From: Dichetophora obliterata
Lineage: Eukaryota > Arthropoda > Insecta > Diptera > Sciomyzidae
NCBI GenBank assembly: GCA_963920525.1
Contig: OY986435.1
Location: 221,999,899-222,063,898 of the forward strand
DNA: 64,000 nt
Direction: 5' to 3'
In this document: positions 32,897 to 43,239 of the stretch, piece by piece
Layout: every line of letters starts with the position of its first letter
How positions within the stretch are numbered: position 1 is the first letter of the stretch
The notes under the pieces: model-generated
Database searches by the model: none
What the model saw: only the letters and a program-made list of their open reading frames with translations
What the model was told of the DNA's origin: nothing
Made by a program: the position numbers and the translations under genes

Positions 32897-33349
32897 CATG
32901 GCAGAATTATTCAGGTAGTGTTGACAACTGCTTATTTTCTCTTCAAAAGGAAAACATAGCCTGTCAAAAAAGCTGTTAGTGAAAGAAAGCGAAAAAGAAA
33001 GCAAGCGTCGAAAACTAAAATCATAAAAATCAAATAAAAATTTTTGTGAAAATAAATAAACAAATAAAAATTTTAAATCATGAAAGTTGTAAAAAAATCG
33101 TGTAATTTTTGCGAAAAGCTTTTCAGTTCTTGATGTTAAATTCTAATCAGTGCCTCAAGAGGAAGCTCGTCGTCAGAAGTGGATTGATGTCTGCGGCGTG
33201 ATGATCACAGAAAACTCGTTTGTTTACGAAAAAAATTTGTTTTCACTTATTGACAATGGACGATTGAAAGCGTTTTTTTTTGAGTAAATTTTTTGACAGC
33301 TTATGTTTTCCATAAAAACTGTCAACACTACCTGGGTAATTCTGCTATG
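32897..33349. mobile_element. P-like MITE 2, 453 bp
   Basis: The ends are catggcagaattattcagg and the complement of catagcagaattacccagg, closely related to the ends of the element at 14862. It is flanked by the 9-bp direct repeat atttcaaac (32888-32896 and 33350-33358), probably an 8-bp duplication with one chance match. The interior shows MKVVKKSCNFCEKLF (about 33080) and, after frame breaks, VPQEEARRQKWIDVCGV. This resembles the C-x2-C ... W order of a THAP-type zinc finger as used by P-element transposases. It is non-autonomous. Confidence 0.75.
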
Positions 33350-33667
33350 ATTTCAAACTACTGTAAAAAAACGCTGTAACTTAGTGGGTCAAAAAGTGGG
33401 TCAAAAGTGGGCCTTTTGTTACTGATGTCAAATACTATCGTTTGGGATTGGTTTGGTTTACAGCAGAGATCTGCAACGAATCACATTTTTGAATCAATGA
33501 GCCACTTAGTCTGAAACGAGTATTAATAAGTATAAGTTGCTTCAAAAGTAGAACTCATATGTTACTAATTCGAAAAAAGGGAATCACATTTTTGAATCAT
33601 GAGACACTTGCTCAAAAATGAGTATGAATAGGTATAAGTAGTTTCAAAAGTAGTACTCATATGCGAT

Positions 33668-34303
33668 CAGGGACCGTGCCGGTTATGGTTTTTATCAAAA
33701 AAGTCGGATATTAACAGTTATCATTTAACTTTTATTTTTTCCGACAAAAATACTAGTTATTTAATGCCTTTTATTTTTTCGGGCAAAAATGACTGTTACT
33801 TTTGACTTTTATTTTTTAGGTCAAAAATAACAGTTATTTTGTGCCTTTTATTTTTTCGGTCAAAAATATCAGGCCATTTGAATTTTTTTAAAGGCCACTT
33901 GAACGGCAAAAAAGTTTTATGCAATTTTTATCGTCTCATCAGCGCGCACATTTTGAGCTATAAAACTTTTTAGTTTTTAAAGTTTTTTATTCGGCCTTTG
34001 AAAAAATACAAATTGCCTGATATTTTTGACCGAAAAAATAAAAGGCTCAAAATAACTGTTATTTTTTACTTAAAAAATAAAAGTCAAAAGTAACAGTTAT
34101 TTTTGCCCGAAAAAATAAAAGGCAAAAAATAGCAGTTAATATTAATTTTTATAGTAACAGCCAAACATTTAAAAGGCATTTAATATTCGCGAAGCTGCTG
34201 CCATTACGATAATAATGGTATATTTAAAAAAGTCCTCCCGCCACTTTTTTGTTATGCCTTTTTCATGTGAAAATTGTAAAATAACAGTTATTTTCGGTCC
34301 CTG
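33668..34303. mobile_element. hAT-type MITE, 636 bp, exact 8-bp TSD
   Basis: The ends are cagggaccg and cggtccctg, flanked by the exact 8-bp duplication tatgcgat (33660-33667 and 34304-34311). CAGGG ends with 8-bp duplications are characteristic of hAT elements. Interior arms (about 33735-33880 and 33990-34145) are reverse complements made of blocks such as 'ttttattttttcgggcaaaaat' and 'aacagttattt'. There is no ORF. Confidence 0.87.
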
Positions 34304-34339
34304 TATGCGATTGATTCAAAACAAACTGAATCAAATAAG

Positions 34340-35230
34340 TAGAGAATGAATTAAATATTAAGGGCTGCCACCTAATAATATGTATTTTAAGAATTTTAAA
34401 CATTATATAACAGTGTTAGGGGGTCGCTGAGTTCGAATCTGAAGTAAGAATTTTTAAATTCAATATAGTTAATAGGGTTGCCACCTTATTTTTTTTTTTT
34501 TACGAATTCGGTGCTGGCGCGAAAGCTAGGTAAAAATTGGTCACTGAATCCGAATCCGTTGTCAGAATTTCAAAATTATGTAATATTTTATAATAGGATT
34601 GCCAGCTATTAACCATATTGAATTTAAAAATTCTGACTTCAGATTTGAAATCAGCCACCCCCAAACACTGTTAAATGATGTTTGAAACTCCTAAAAACAC
34701 ATTTTATTAGGTGGCAACCCTATTATATAAAAATTACATAATTTAGAAACTCTGACAACGGATTCGGATTCAGCGAAAGATTTCTACCTAGTGTTGGCGC
34801 CAGCACCGAATTCATAAAAATAAAAAGTAGGTGGAAACCCTACCCACCATATTGAATTTTTAAATTCTGAATTCAGATTCGAAATAAGCGACCCCCTAAA
34901 ACTGTTAAATGATGTTTAAAACTCTTAAAATACATATTATTTGGTGGCAACCCTATTACAAAAAATTACATAACATTTAAATTCTGACAACGAATTCGGA
35001 TTCAGATTCAGCGACCGATTTTTACTAAGTGTTCGAGTCAGCACCGAATTCGTAAAAATAAAAAAAGTTAAGGCCCTATTAACCATATTGAATTTTAAAC
35101 TTCTGACTTCAGATTCGAAACACTGTTAAATTATGTTTAAAATTCTTAAAAATACATATTATTAGGTGGCAACCCTTAATATTTAATTCATTCACTTATT
35201 TAATTCATACTTATTTGATTCACTTTGTTT
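34340..35230. repeat. Second cluster of the ~245-bp repeat, palindromic
   Basis: It shares 'gctgccacctaataatatgtattt', 'gtcgctgagttcgaatctgaag' and 'ctgaatccgaatccgttgtcagaattt' with 6890-8895. Forward units run from about 34362 and reverse-complement units from about 34600 to 35190. The cluster edges (34312-34365 and 35162-35230) are also inverted copies of each other. Confidence 0.78.
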
Positions 35231-35231
35231 T

Positions 35232-35637
35232 GTCGGCCTTTGTAGTCTAGTGGAGAGTGCGCTAGACTATCAACTCATAGGTCCCTGGTTCGAATCCGGG
35301 CTCTGGCATGGTTTTTTTCACTTTCTTTGTTCTTTCCTACATTTAAAAATTATGGAAAACTAAAAATCCACAACTTAATTGTGGAAAATGTGGAATTAAT
35401 GGACAGGAATAACTAGGGGTTGGAAATGCTTGCCGAGGTTAAGGCATAACAGTAGCCCTAGCCTCGGTTAAAAGCAATTCAAATTGTCTTTCACGGTTGT
35501 TTCGCCTTATCAGTAATTCACGTTTGGTTCCAATCAATTCCTCTAAATAAATCTATCCTTTTCCTTTTAGGTCAAAGACCAAACCTTGTTTGTACAAGGC
35601 GCATGCCTTGGTTCTTTGATATTAAAAAAAAAAATTA
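35232..35637 (+). mobile_element. tRNA-derived SINE, plus-strand copy
   Basis: The tRNA-like head (35232-35308) has A box tagtctagtgg and a perfect B box, ggttcgaatcc. A long unrelated body follows, then a terminal stem made by 'tcaaagaccaaaccttg' and 'caaggcgcatgccttggttctttga' (35573-35620), and a poly-A run at about 35624-35634. The head and first part of the body match the minus-strand copy at 16550-16702. The head does not fold into a proper tRNA. Confidence 0.8.
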
Positions 35638-35987
35638 CATATGACTACTACTTTGGAAACTACTGATACTTATGAATAAGTATTCATACTCATTTTTGAG
35701 TAAGTGGTTCGTGATTCAAAAATGTGATTCATTGCAAAGCTCTGATTTGAATCACTGAGTTGTGAACGAATAGTACTCGAGTACTGCTTATTTTTAAGTA
35801 TCCGTTGCAGATCTCAGGTTCACACTCGACACAATGACCCCCAAAATGTTGCACAGTGTGCTTAATGATATAACTTTGTAATTACTATGTTATGTTTTAT
35901 TAAAAAAAAATTTATTTTATCCAGAATCAATCTAGGCTCCAACAATTTGTTGGTATGAAACCACTGAAGACGTGAAGAAGGTTCTTT

Positions 35988-36560
35988 GACACTAGGGAGA
36001 CTCTAAAAATGTGTTTTTCTTTGCTTTATACTCTTTGTGCTAGCAGTATTAAGGGATCGCTGATTTTGAATCTTATGTTGGAATTAAAAAAATTTTGACA
36101 CTAGGGTGGACTGTAAAAATGTGTTTTTGTTTTATACTCTTTGTAGATGCGCTGATCGCTGATTTCAAATCTGATGTTGGAATGTTAAAAAATATGTTTT
36201 ATTCTAGGGTAGACCCTAAAAATGTGTGTCTTTTATACTCTTTGTGTTGGCTGATTTCAAATCTGATGTAGAATTTCAAAAGTTTTTTTATACTAGGGTG
36301 AACCCTACAAATTTGTTTGTTTGGCTTTATACTCTTTTTACATGTGCTAGTAACAGATTTCGAATCTGATGTTAAAATTTCAAAAAGTGGTTTGACACTA
36401 GGGGGACCCTAAAAATGTGTTTGTTTGCTTTATACTCCTTGTGCTGGCAGTATTAAGTGTCGCTAATTTTAAGTCTTATGTTAGTCTTTGTGTTGGTCTT
36501 TGACACTAGGGTGGCCTTTAAAAATATGATATTGTTTTATACTCTTAAATAAGTCCAGTC
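35988..36560 (+). repeat. ~100-110-bp tandem repeat, about 6 copies
   Basis: The landmark 'gacactagggtggaccctaaaaatgtgtt' (variants) recurs near 35989, 36099, 36202, 36294, 36397 and 36504. Each copy is followed by 'tttatactctttgtg' and a 'gctgatttcaaatctgatgtt' block. It is non-coding. The interval 36560-37049 shows no other feature. Confidence 0.75.
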
Positions 36561-37049
36561 TTCAATTCAACTTTTCAATCAACTCAAGTTCCTTACGGGG
36601 CATATGATAAATGTTTAATATACGATTTTGTAGCAGCGCACTGATTTTGTTGCTATTGTTTTGCGCAGCACTGTACCTTTGTAGTTGAAGAAAAACTTCG
36701 TTTCTGCCGGCGTCCCTCTACCGCACCACTTTTTTTACGCTGAAATCCTTACTGCTTCCTTAAAATAAATACTTAAATTGACGGTGATATTGATATTTAA
36801 CAACAGTTAAACTTTTTTAACAGTTAACAATTTAACAACAGTTTTATAACAATGAACAAAAATAAAACTGTTTTTCTATCATAAAGACGGTTCAATTTTA
36901 ATTGATATTTTCATAATTTATATAGTTTTTTAGAAAAATATTGTCTACAGAAATGACGATAAATAACATTTTTGTCTTATCTCTAATATTTAAAAAAATA
37001 TTATTCTTAAATAAAGCTATTGCTTATAAGAAGTGTTTTATCTTTTTAG

Positions 37050-37154
37050 GAGACTATCGCATGGAAGACTTTAACCTCACATCCAAATTCTTTGGTGCAG
37101 TTACTGCCGTCACGAGCAATGCGAGTGGTGCAAGAAGTCGTGAGATCTTTGCGG
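37050..37154 (+). CDS. Carboxylesterase exon 2 (105 bp, phase 0)
   Basis: The acceptor tctttttag (AG at 37048-37049) and donor GCGG|GTAAGT (after 37154) bound a 105-bp exon, a multiple of three, entered and left in phase 0. It therefore fits exactly between exon 1 (or the 17631 exon) and exon 3. The in-frame product starts ETIAWKTLTSHPN and ends VVQEVVRSLR, a basic amphipathic-looking stretch ahead of the esterase domain. Another frame is also open (YRMEDFNLTSKFFGAV...), but it cannot be reached in phase from exon 1. It may be an optional cassette exon, because exon 1 to exon 3 is also in phase. The evidence is splice-site and phase only. Confidence 0.6.
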
Positions 37155-38718
37155 GTAAGTCGATACAAAATTGCATGAAAAATAAGCAGAATTTCAGCAT
37201 ATAATTAGGAAAATCACCTCATTTATTTAATTTTTGGGATAAACTAACGCTGCAATCGAGCAATCATCGAAACTTGCACTAATAAGGCAACCTTTTGAGA
37301 AGAGTCGTGGCATTACAGTTGATAAAGAAGTTCTTCTTAGCGCTAAGACTCAGCTTTTATTAAATTGAAAAAAAGTAAAAAAACAAAGTAACTGTATTCT
37401 AGCTGGGCACAACTATTTTTGTAAGTTTCATGAACAACGATTACGACTAAAGTGTGCTGAGTGTCTTAAGTCAGCAACAAAAGTACAAGTGGTACGTCTT
37501 GGCCATGCTTGCAACTTGACCATAAAGCGGTGGCGGCTACAAAACAAAATTTGCGCTGCGCCTGTATAACATGAGCAACCGACCACAAACTGTGTCAATG
37601 TCTTTACTAGCCTTATAATTGCAGCTTGCAGACTTGGAGTTAAACTACTCAAGTAATTATTCATAAAGTAAATTATTTGGAGATGCAAGGGCTTGCAATT
37701 TTAAATTAATGTCTAAAGCATCAGGCACTTGTTTAAGCAATGATTTGCTTTAAAGAACTGTAATTTTTGATTAATTTTTACAAGATCTCTTTTGTCTAGA
37801 AAAAAACCGAATACAGAAAATGTTTTAAAAAAATGTTATGTACTAACAAATGGTTTGTAGTATTAAAAAGTAATCATAGAGCAAATGAACACATCCCAAG
37901 TAACATTGTTGGAGCAACTAGGTGCAAGTGAGCTCTAAAAGTGTTCTATAGGTGTATAATATGCAGTTAAAGCTTTATCACAGATTTTTTTGCTGCTAGT
38001 TGCTTTAATTTTAAAGAAAATGGTCGATATATGATTTTTTTTTTACCATTTTGAGCTCCAATACTTTATATAGCTCTGTAAAGAATTTTATAAAATCTGC
38101 AAAAGAGCAGAACTTGAAAATTTACTACTTTCTCCGTAAAGGCTCTTTTAAAGTAAAAAACATAACTAAAGAGCTGTTTTGAAAACCGTAGATTAAGTAT
38201 AATGTTTGCTTTAAAATGTATTTTTGTATTGCATTTTGAAAGCAAATAGATGTAATAAAATACTGTAAACTAATGCAATAAAGTTTTTGGGAATAACAAG
38301 TGATTACAAAAATCTGATAAAGAGCTTCTTTGAAAAAATAGAAAATCTTAAGGTTTGAAGAAAGCTAAATATTATAGTTTACAATATTAATGATTTTTAT
38401 TATATTTATAACTAAGACTAAAGTATTTAAATAATTTTTATTTAATTTTAAGGAATTTAAAAAGTTATTGAAATATCTTTAAATAATAAACACTTCTTAA
38501 TTTCAATTATTTTTTAAGCCCGTTGTTGTTTTTCGAAGTACTACATTCACGTTTCCGATAAATTCAAAAGCGCACCGAAATTCGCAGCATGTAACGAATA
38601 CACGAACATTAGTGTGATATAATAATCACATTATTATTTCTTTAATTTATTTGACATTCTAATTATCACAGGCACTTATAATTTATACTTATATAAGACA
38701 AATTTTATATATATATTG
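37155..38718 (+). other. Start of intron 2, no gene recognised
   Basis: This is AT-rich intronic DNA. Scattered 'aaagagct' motifs occur between 37900 and 38360 and again near 40640-40860, suggesting an old repeat. No transposase, RNA gene or other exon can be supported. Confidence 0.45.
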
Positions 38719-39775
38719 ACCCAGTAGTTCCAGTCTTGAAGAAATCTCAAATGAATCATGTACGACTTTTCTTGATCCTTGACGAAACATGCTGATTTGG
38801 CCAACCATTTCATTGACGAAAATTTCATATAAATGCTCCAAATTCGTGCAAGACGCAATGCAGAACCGTCGGGAGTTATCATGCACGAACCCAATATCGA
38901 AATATTGAGGAATTTTCGTTAACGAAAAGTAGACAAAGATATAAAGAAAGATTAATTCAAGGAATTAAAATCGAAACGTGCTTCTGCACCGAATTCAATG
39001 TCGTGCGATATATTTGATAGGGGATAAAAATATTTCATCCTCTCTCAACTCTATTGGAAATTGACGTAGTGTTGGTTTCGTAATGGCCTGACGCCACTCG
39101 GTCCATTCGGGCAGCTGTCCAAGCCCACTCCTTTACCATTGCCTTGATCCCACGCAGAACCTCACGTTGTAGTGATAATTCGTTCTTTAGTCGTATGGTT
39201 AAGATATGGAATAGTCTCCCTGCGAGCGCGTTTCCCGTCAGTTTTGAGCTGTGCAAATTTAAAACAAATCTTCACCGAAACTACTTCATCTTTTCAACCT
39301 CTAATTAACTATCACCCATCTTCCAAATCAACACAATGCTCATACATTTATAAGAAACATCACTTGAGCTTTCACTCTACAAAACAGAAAAAAATTATAC
39401 CAAATTGGTAAAATCAAACGAAATAGACAGCAATGGCAATGACACCTAAACAGTGGTGACAATGAATACAGCAATGGCAATGACACCTAAACAGTGGTGA
39501 CAATGAATACAAAACTATCGATAGTCACGAAATCGACAGTGAAATTATCGACAGTTTGCGAACTCTACAGTTTAGACTCTGAACGATTCGGCGAATCACA
39601 ACAATCATGAATATCTTGAAGTTGTTGTAAAAGAGTGGAAAAATTTAGGCGCTGACAACCGTTACTTTGCATTATATTTTGTATGAATTTTTTTTTAAGT
39701 CCAGCAGCTCATGAAGAAACTTCCTTTAAGAAATCATCATGAAAAGTTTGTCAATGATGCCACGAACTACTGGGG
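38719..39775 (+). repeat. Duplicated composite segment, copy A
   Basis: This segment matches 43240-44125 over most of its length. It includes a Jockey/CR1-like 3' fragment and the first part of a Tc1-like gene. Copy A has 69 bp absent from copy B near 39197-39265 and a local 41-bp tandem duplication at 39428-39509 (starting cagcaatggcaatgac). It is cut at about 39790 by a foldback MITE. Confidence 0.8.
38975..39411 (+). pseudogene. Jockey/CR1-like reverse transcriptase C-terminal fragment, copy A
   Basis: With frame changes, the plus strand reads LLHRIQCRAIYLIGDKNI, SSLNSIGN and then MVKIWNSLPASAFPVSFEL with CKFKTNLHR. These are the familiar end-of-ORF2 landmarks of Jockey/CR1-type retrotransposons (RxQxxAIxLIxD, then WNSLPxxxFPxxxxxxxFK). 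The palm domain is absent, so this is a 5'-truncated, decayed copy. Confidence 0.7.
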
Positions 39776-39790
39776 AGTTTATTTTTAACA
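39707..39790 (+). pseudogene. Tc1-like gene start, copy A (interrupted)
   Basis: The sequence catgaagaaacttcc to atgatgccacgaactactgg parallels the start of the better-preserved Tc1-like reading frame at 44059. It is cut by the MITE whose duplication begins at 39790. Confidence 0.6.
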
Positions 39791-39797
39791 TATACAT

Positions 39798-40630
39798 TAG
39801 GGCGGGTCGATTTATTTTCCGACAATTTACCTATGATTTCCGTATTCTATGGGTTATTCCATGAAAATTTGCCAAAGGAACCATACCTCTATCGTTAAAA
39901 TCGAGTCCCCTACTTTTTGTTGGTAGATTTTTTCCCAAATTGACGTTCGTATGAAATATTACCTACACGTTCACATCCATAACTCAAAAACTATCGATCG
40001 GGTTTAATCGCGCGTTGGAAAGGTGAGCGCATTTTGATCAATTTACAAAAAAAAATCTCCAACATTGGTCCAACGGTTCAAAAGTTACGGGCATTTTTGT
40101 CCAAATTTTGGAGCATTTTTCCATTTTATTCATGATTTGGTCCAAGATTTTGTCTTTTACTACACTCAAATTGAATATTTTTTTTTGATAATAGGTTGAT
40201 AGATATTTTATTATCTCTTAATTTGAATTTTTGTAGAAAAAAAAATAAAAAGGGAAAAAAATCAAAAAGTTGGTTTTATGTGTTATTTTGTTTTAGCAAT
40301 ATCGCATGAATTAATCAACCGAATTCGATAAATTTGGGCTTAAACTCTTCGTATTAAATTGTAAATTGAATTAAATAATGGATTGAGCCAAAAAAATGGC
40401 CATGAAAGTAATATTCTTGGACAAAATCATGAAAAAAATGGAAAAATGGTCCAAAATTTGGACGAAAATGCCCGTAACTTTTGAACTTTTTACCAACAAA
40501 AAGTAGGGGACTCGATTTTAACGATAGAGGTATGGTTCCTTCGGCAAATTTTCATGGAATAACCCATAGAATACGGAAATCATAGGGAAATTGGTGAATT
40601 TTTTCACTCCCTACAAATCGACCCGCCCTA
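39798..40630. mobile_element. Foldback MITE 833 bp, TSD atatacat
   Basis: The ends tagggcgggtcgattt and aaatcgacccgcccta are perfectly inverted. Long arms (about 39800-39960 and 40480-40630) are reverse complements, with blocks like 'ccctactttttgttggtag' on the left. The exact 8-bp duplication atatacat lies at 39790-39797 and 40631-40638. The middle (39960-40480) also carries weaker inverted segments. No ORF is seen. Confidence 0.88.
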
Positions 40631-41270
40631 ATATACATACTTAAACTAAGAAGAATAAGAGCTTTGCTAGAGCTTTGGGTTTGGCAGGGACTCTTTTAAA
40701 AGCTGACAGCTACTTCTACTCTTCATTTGAAGCAAAAATAGTGCTTTTAAACTCAAGAAAGTAGCCTTATATATTCTCTGCAAGAGCTTTAGTAGCGCGA
40801 CTAAAGCTATAGTTGAAGCTTGCTGCTATATAAGATGGCACTGTAAGCTTTATTTAGTTTAAGCATATTTGTGCTTAACACACCCAAAAGAACTGATAAC
40901 AAGTGGCTGAATCCTTAAAATAAATAAAATAAATCCTTGTGCAAAATACAAAGTACGATACATGAGTGTTGTACTTATTTCTTGCAAATAATTAATATCG
41001 CTCATACGCCAAGATAAACTATTTGTTACAAATTGTTGGATAATTTCAGTGATTAAGCCATTTTAAATAATTCAAATTTATTTACTTTGAGTAAACTTGG
41101 GTTAAGCTGCCATTTAACAAGGATACACATTCATTTAAGTATATAAATTTCCTTTAAAAAAAAATTATAAAAGTGGTGTGAATAAGCTTATCTAAATGTA
41201 AGATCGCTAAGAAAATATGTCAGTTCTTGTGATTTTTATGCAAACAAATCAACAAAACGAATTGTATAAT

Positions 41271-41479
41271 TGCGAGTTTAAACTCTAGTCAAATTAAACT
41301 GAGGTTAACTCACCAAAGTTGGATGTTTAAACTCGGTTAAGGCAAAAACAAAATCGCATTATATGATAATTTAAATCAATTTAACTTCAACGAATGCTAA
41401 AACATCAAGTTAAACCGAGTTTAAATGCCAATTTTGGTGAGTTAATTTGAGTTTAATTTGACTAGAGCTTAAGCTCGCA
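41271..41479. repeat. 209-bp inverted-repeat MITE
   Basis: Arms of about 68 bp (tgcgagtttaaactctagtc ... on the left, gactagagcttaagctcgca on the right) flank a core of about 70 bp. It is probably a MITE; the target duplication is not clear. The intervals 40640-41270 and 41480-43235 show no gene. A TG dinucleotide run sits at about 43167-43187. Confidence 0.72.
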
Positions 41480-43239
41480 CTGAAAAATTGTTCCTAAAAG
41501 GATTCACTTCATAAATCAACAATTTATAAAAATGAAAGATTTTTAAGAACTTTAAATACGATTTCAATGATGAATGTTAGCTTTTAGTGTGATTAAAAAA
41601 ATCAATTTTTAGAATTTTTTTATATACATATGCAACAACTTATTTTAAAATTTTTTTACAAATCACAACTTTATGCAAACATTACATATAGATATTACTT
41701 TTTTAATTGAAAAACACAAAACAAATTAATAACAAAATGCATACTAAATAATGTTCAGAAAAGATACGTATTTTCAATTTTTACTACGGATTGGCATTAT
41801 TTTTATTTACAAACAACTACCGAACTTATAAGTATTTTTAAATTTTTTTACTTAAAAATCACTGAAGTATTAAAACTAGCAATCGAGATAGTTGGTGAAA
41901 ACTACGTGCTATGTTAACTGTACTGTATCGATGTAACCAGCTTAGACTTGCACAACATAACGTATAAAGTTAAGGCTACATAAACTCAATTAAAAGCCAA
42001 ACTCTGCATGACAACAACAACAAGTGTATCAACAACATTGCATCTAGCTGCAACAACAATTTCAAGTTTGATGTCTAACAAATAAATGAAAAAAAAATAA
42101 CTATTTCAAGATGCAAGTTTAAAATTGCTGCGAGCCAAATCAGCAGCACCAACATATAGCACTTTGATTGCGCAACAGAAGGTAAACGATTGAGGCCAAA
42201 CATTATATACAAAAACCGATTTTAATAGCCAATTTTGACAGCAACCAGTTGATTAAAACTGTCAACGTAAAATTTGCAAGAGTAATAAAAAGGTTGTTAT
42301 TTCACCATAACAGAAATTTGAACATTTAAACAAAATTCGGTTTTAAATAAATTTTAAAAAACCTAATTGGCCAAGACCTAGAATCAGAGCTATGCAAAGA
42401 ATTTAATTAAAACCGACGCAAATTTTTACCAAAAACATACTAATGAAATGCAAAAATTACAAAAACAATCGACTACATTTGCATATTATGGTTATGTTCT
42501 TGCTCCGTTAACGTATAGCTGCTAAGTATTGCACACAGTAGCTAGCCGATATGCTGTAGCAGATACTTTATGATATTTTATATGATTGATGCCACGCTTT
42601 TGCTCTGGTAAGGTGTTGCTTTTCGTTGTTTATGTACGCAAGAAATAAATTAAATGTTTTATGTACTAGCTGTCGACAGCAAATCTAATATAGATATGCG
42701 TCAGGCATGAAGAAGTTTTTGGAAAAGGTTCATGCAATTCAATTAAAAATTAAAATATGAACTGTTACCGAAACCATGTACACATTATATAAGGGAATAC
42801 AAACTGGAAAAAATCTTCTTTCTGCACGAAATTTTCCAATAAGCAAAACATATTGACAACAGCAATTATGTTTATGGTATAAATACTTCTTGCTTCAGTT
42901 TTTGAGTCTTTTTTTATACACTCTGTTGCAGTTGTATGAATCCACTACAAATGTTATTAGTTTTGATATTGCTAACGGTAATTTTGAGCTAGTTTTTTTT
43001 AATTTTCTAATTCTGAGTGAATTAGAGAAGAAAAATTTTTTGGAGTTTTTACGGTACTTTTTTATCAAAATTATTTTTTTTTGCAGTTGCATTTCTATAA
43101 ATCCAGTAGTTCTTTCAAGATAATTGAAGCGTTTAAAGGTAATTTCTGTTTTGGAATATAAAGGATCGTGTGTGTGTGTGTGTGTATTTTTTAATATGTC
43201 ACATGCAATCGGATAAACAGATATTGAAGGGGTAAAGAT

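Larger units (their letters stand above)
33463..35816. mobile_element. Outer element with inverted ends, hosting three further elements
   Basis: The termini gcagagatctgcaacg and cgttgcagatctca are inverted. They are flanked by ggtttaca (33455-33462) and ggttcaca (35817-35824), an 8-bp duplication with one difference. Inverted inner arms with 'aatcacatttttgaatca' and 'agtagtactcatatg' lie at 33475-33660 and 35640-35800. The middle is occupied by a hAT MITE (33668-34303), a repeat cluster (34340-35230) and a SINE (35232-35637). No transposase is seen. It is probably hAT-type, by inference from the 8-bp duplication. Confidence 0.65.

Noticed and set aside
35232..35308. Functional tRNA gene
   Set aside because: The A and B boxes are good, but the acceptor stem does not pair and the anticodon arm is malformed; a second copy with the same non-tRNA body shows that it is a SINE.
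36941..37204. Exon 2 translated as YRMEDFNLTSKFFGAVTAVTSNASGARSREIFA
   Set aside because: This frame would need exon 1 to end in phase 1, but exon 1 ends in phase 0, and the exit phase into exon 3 would also be wrong.
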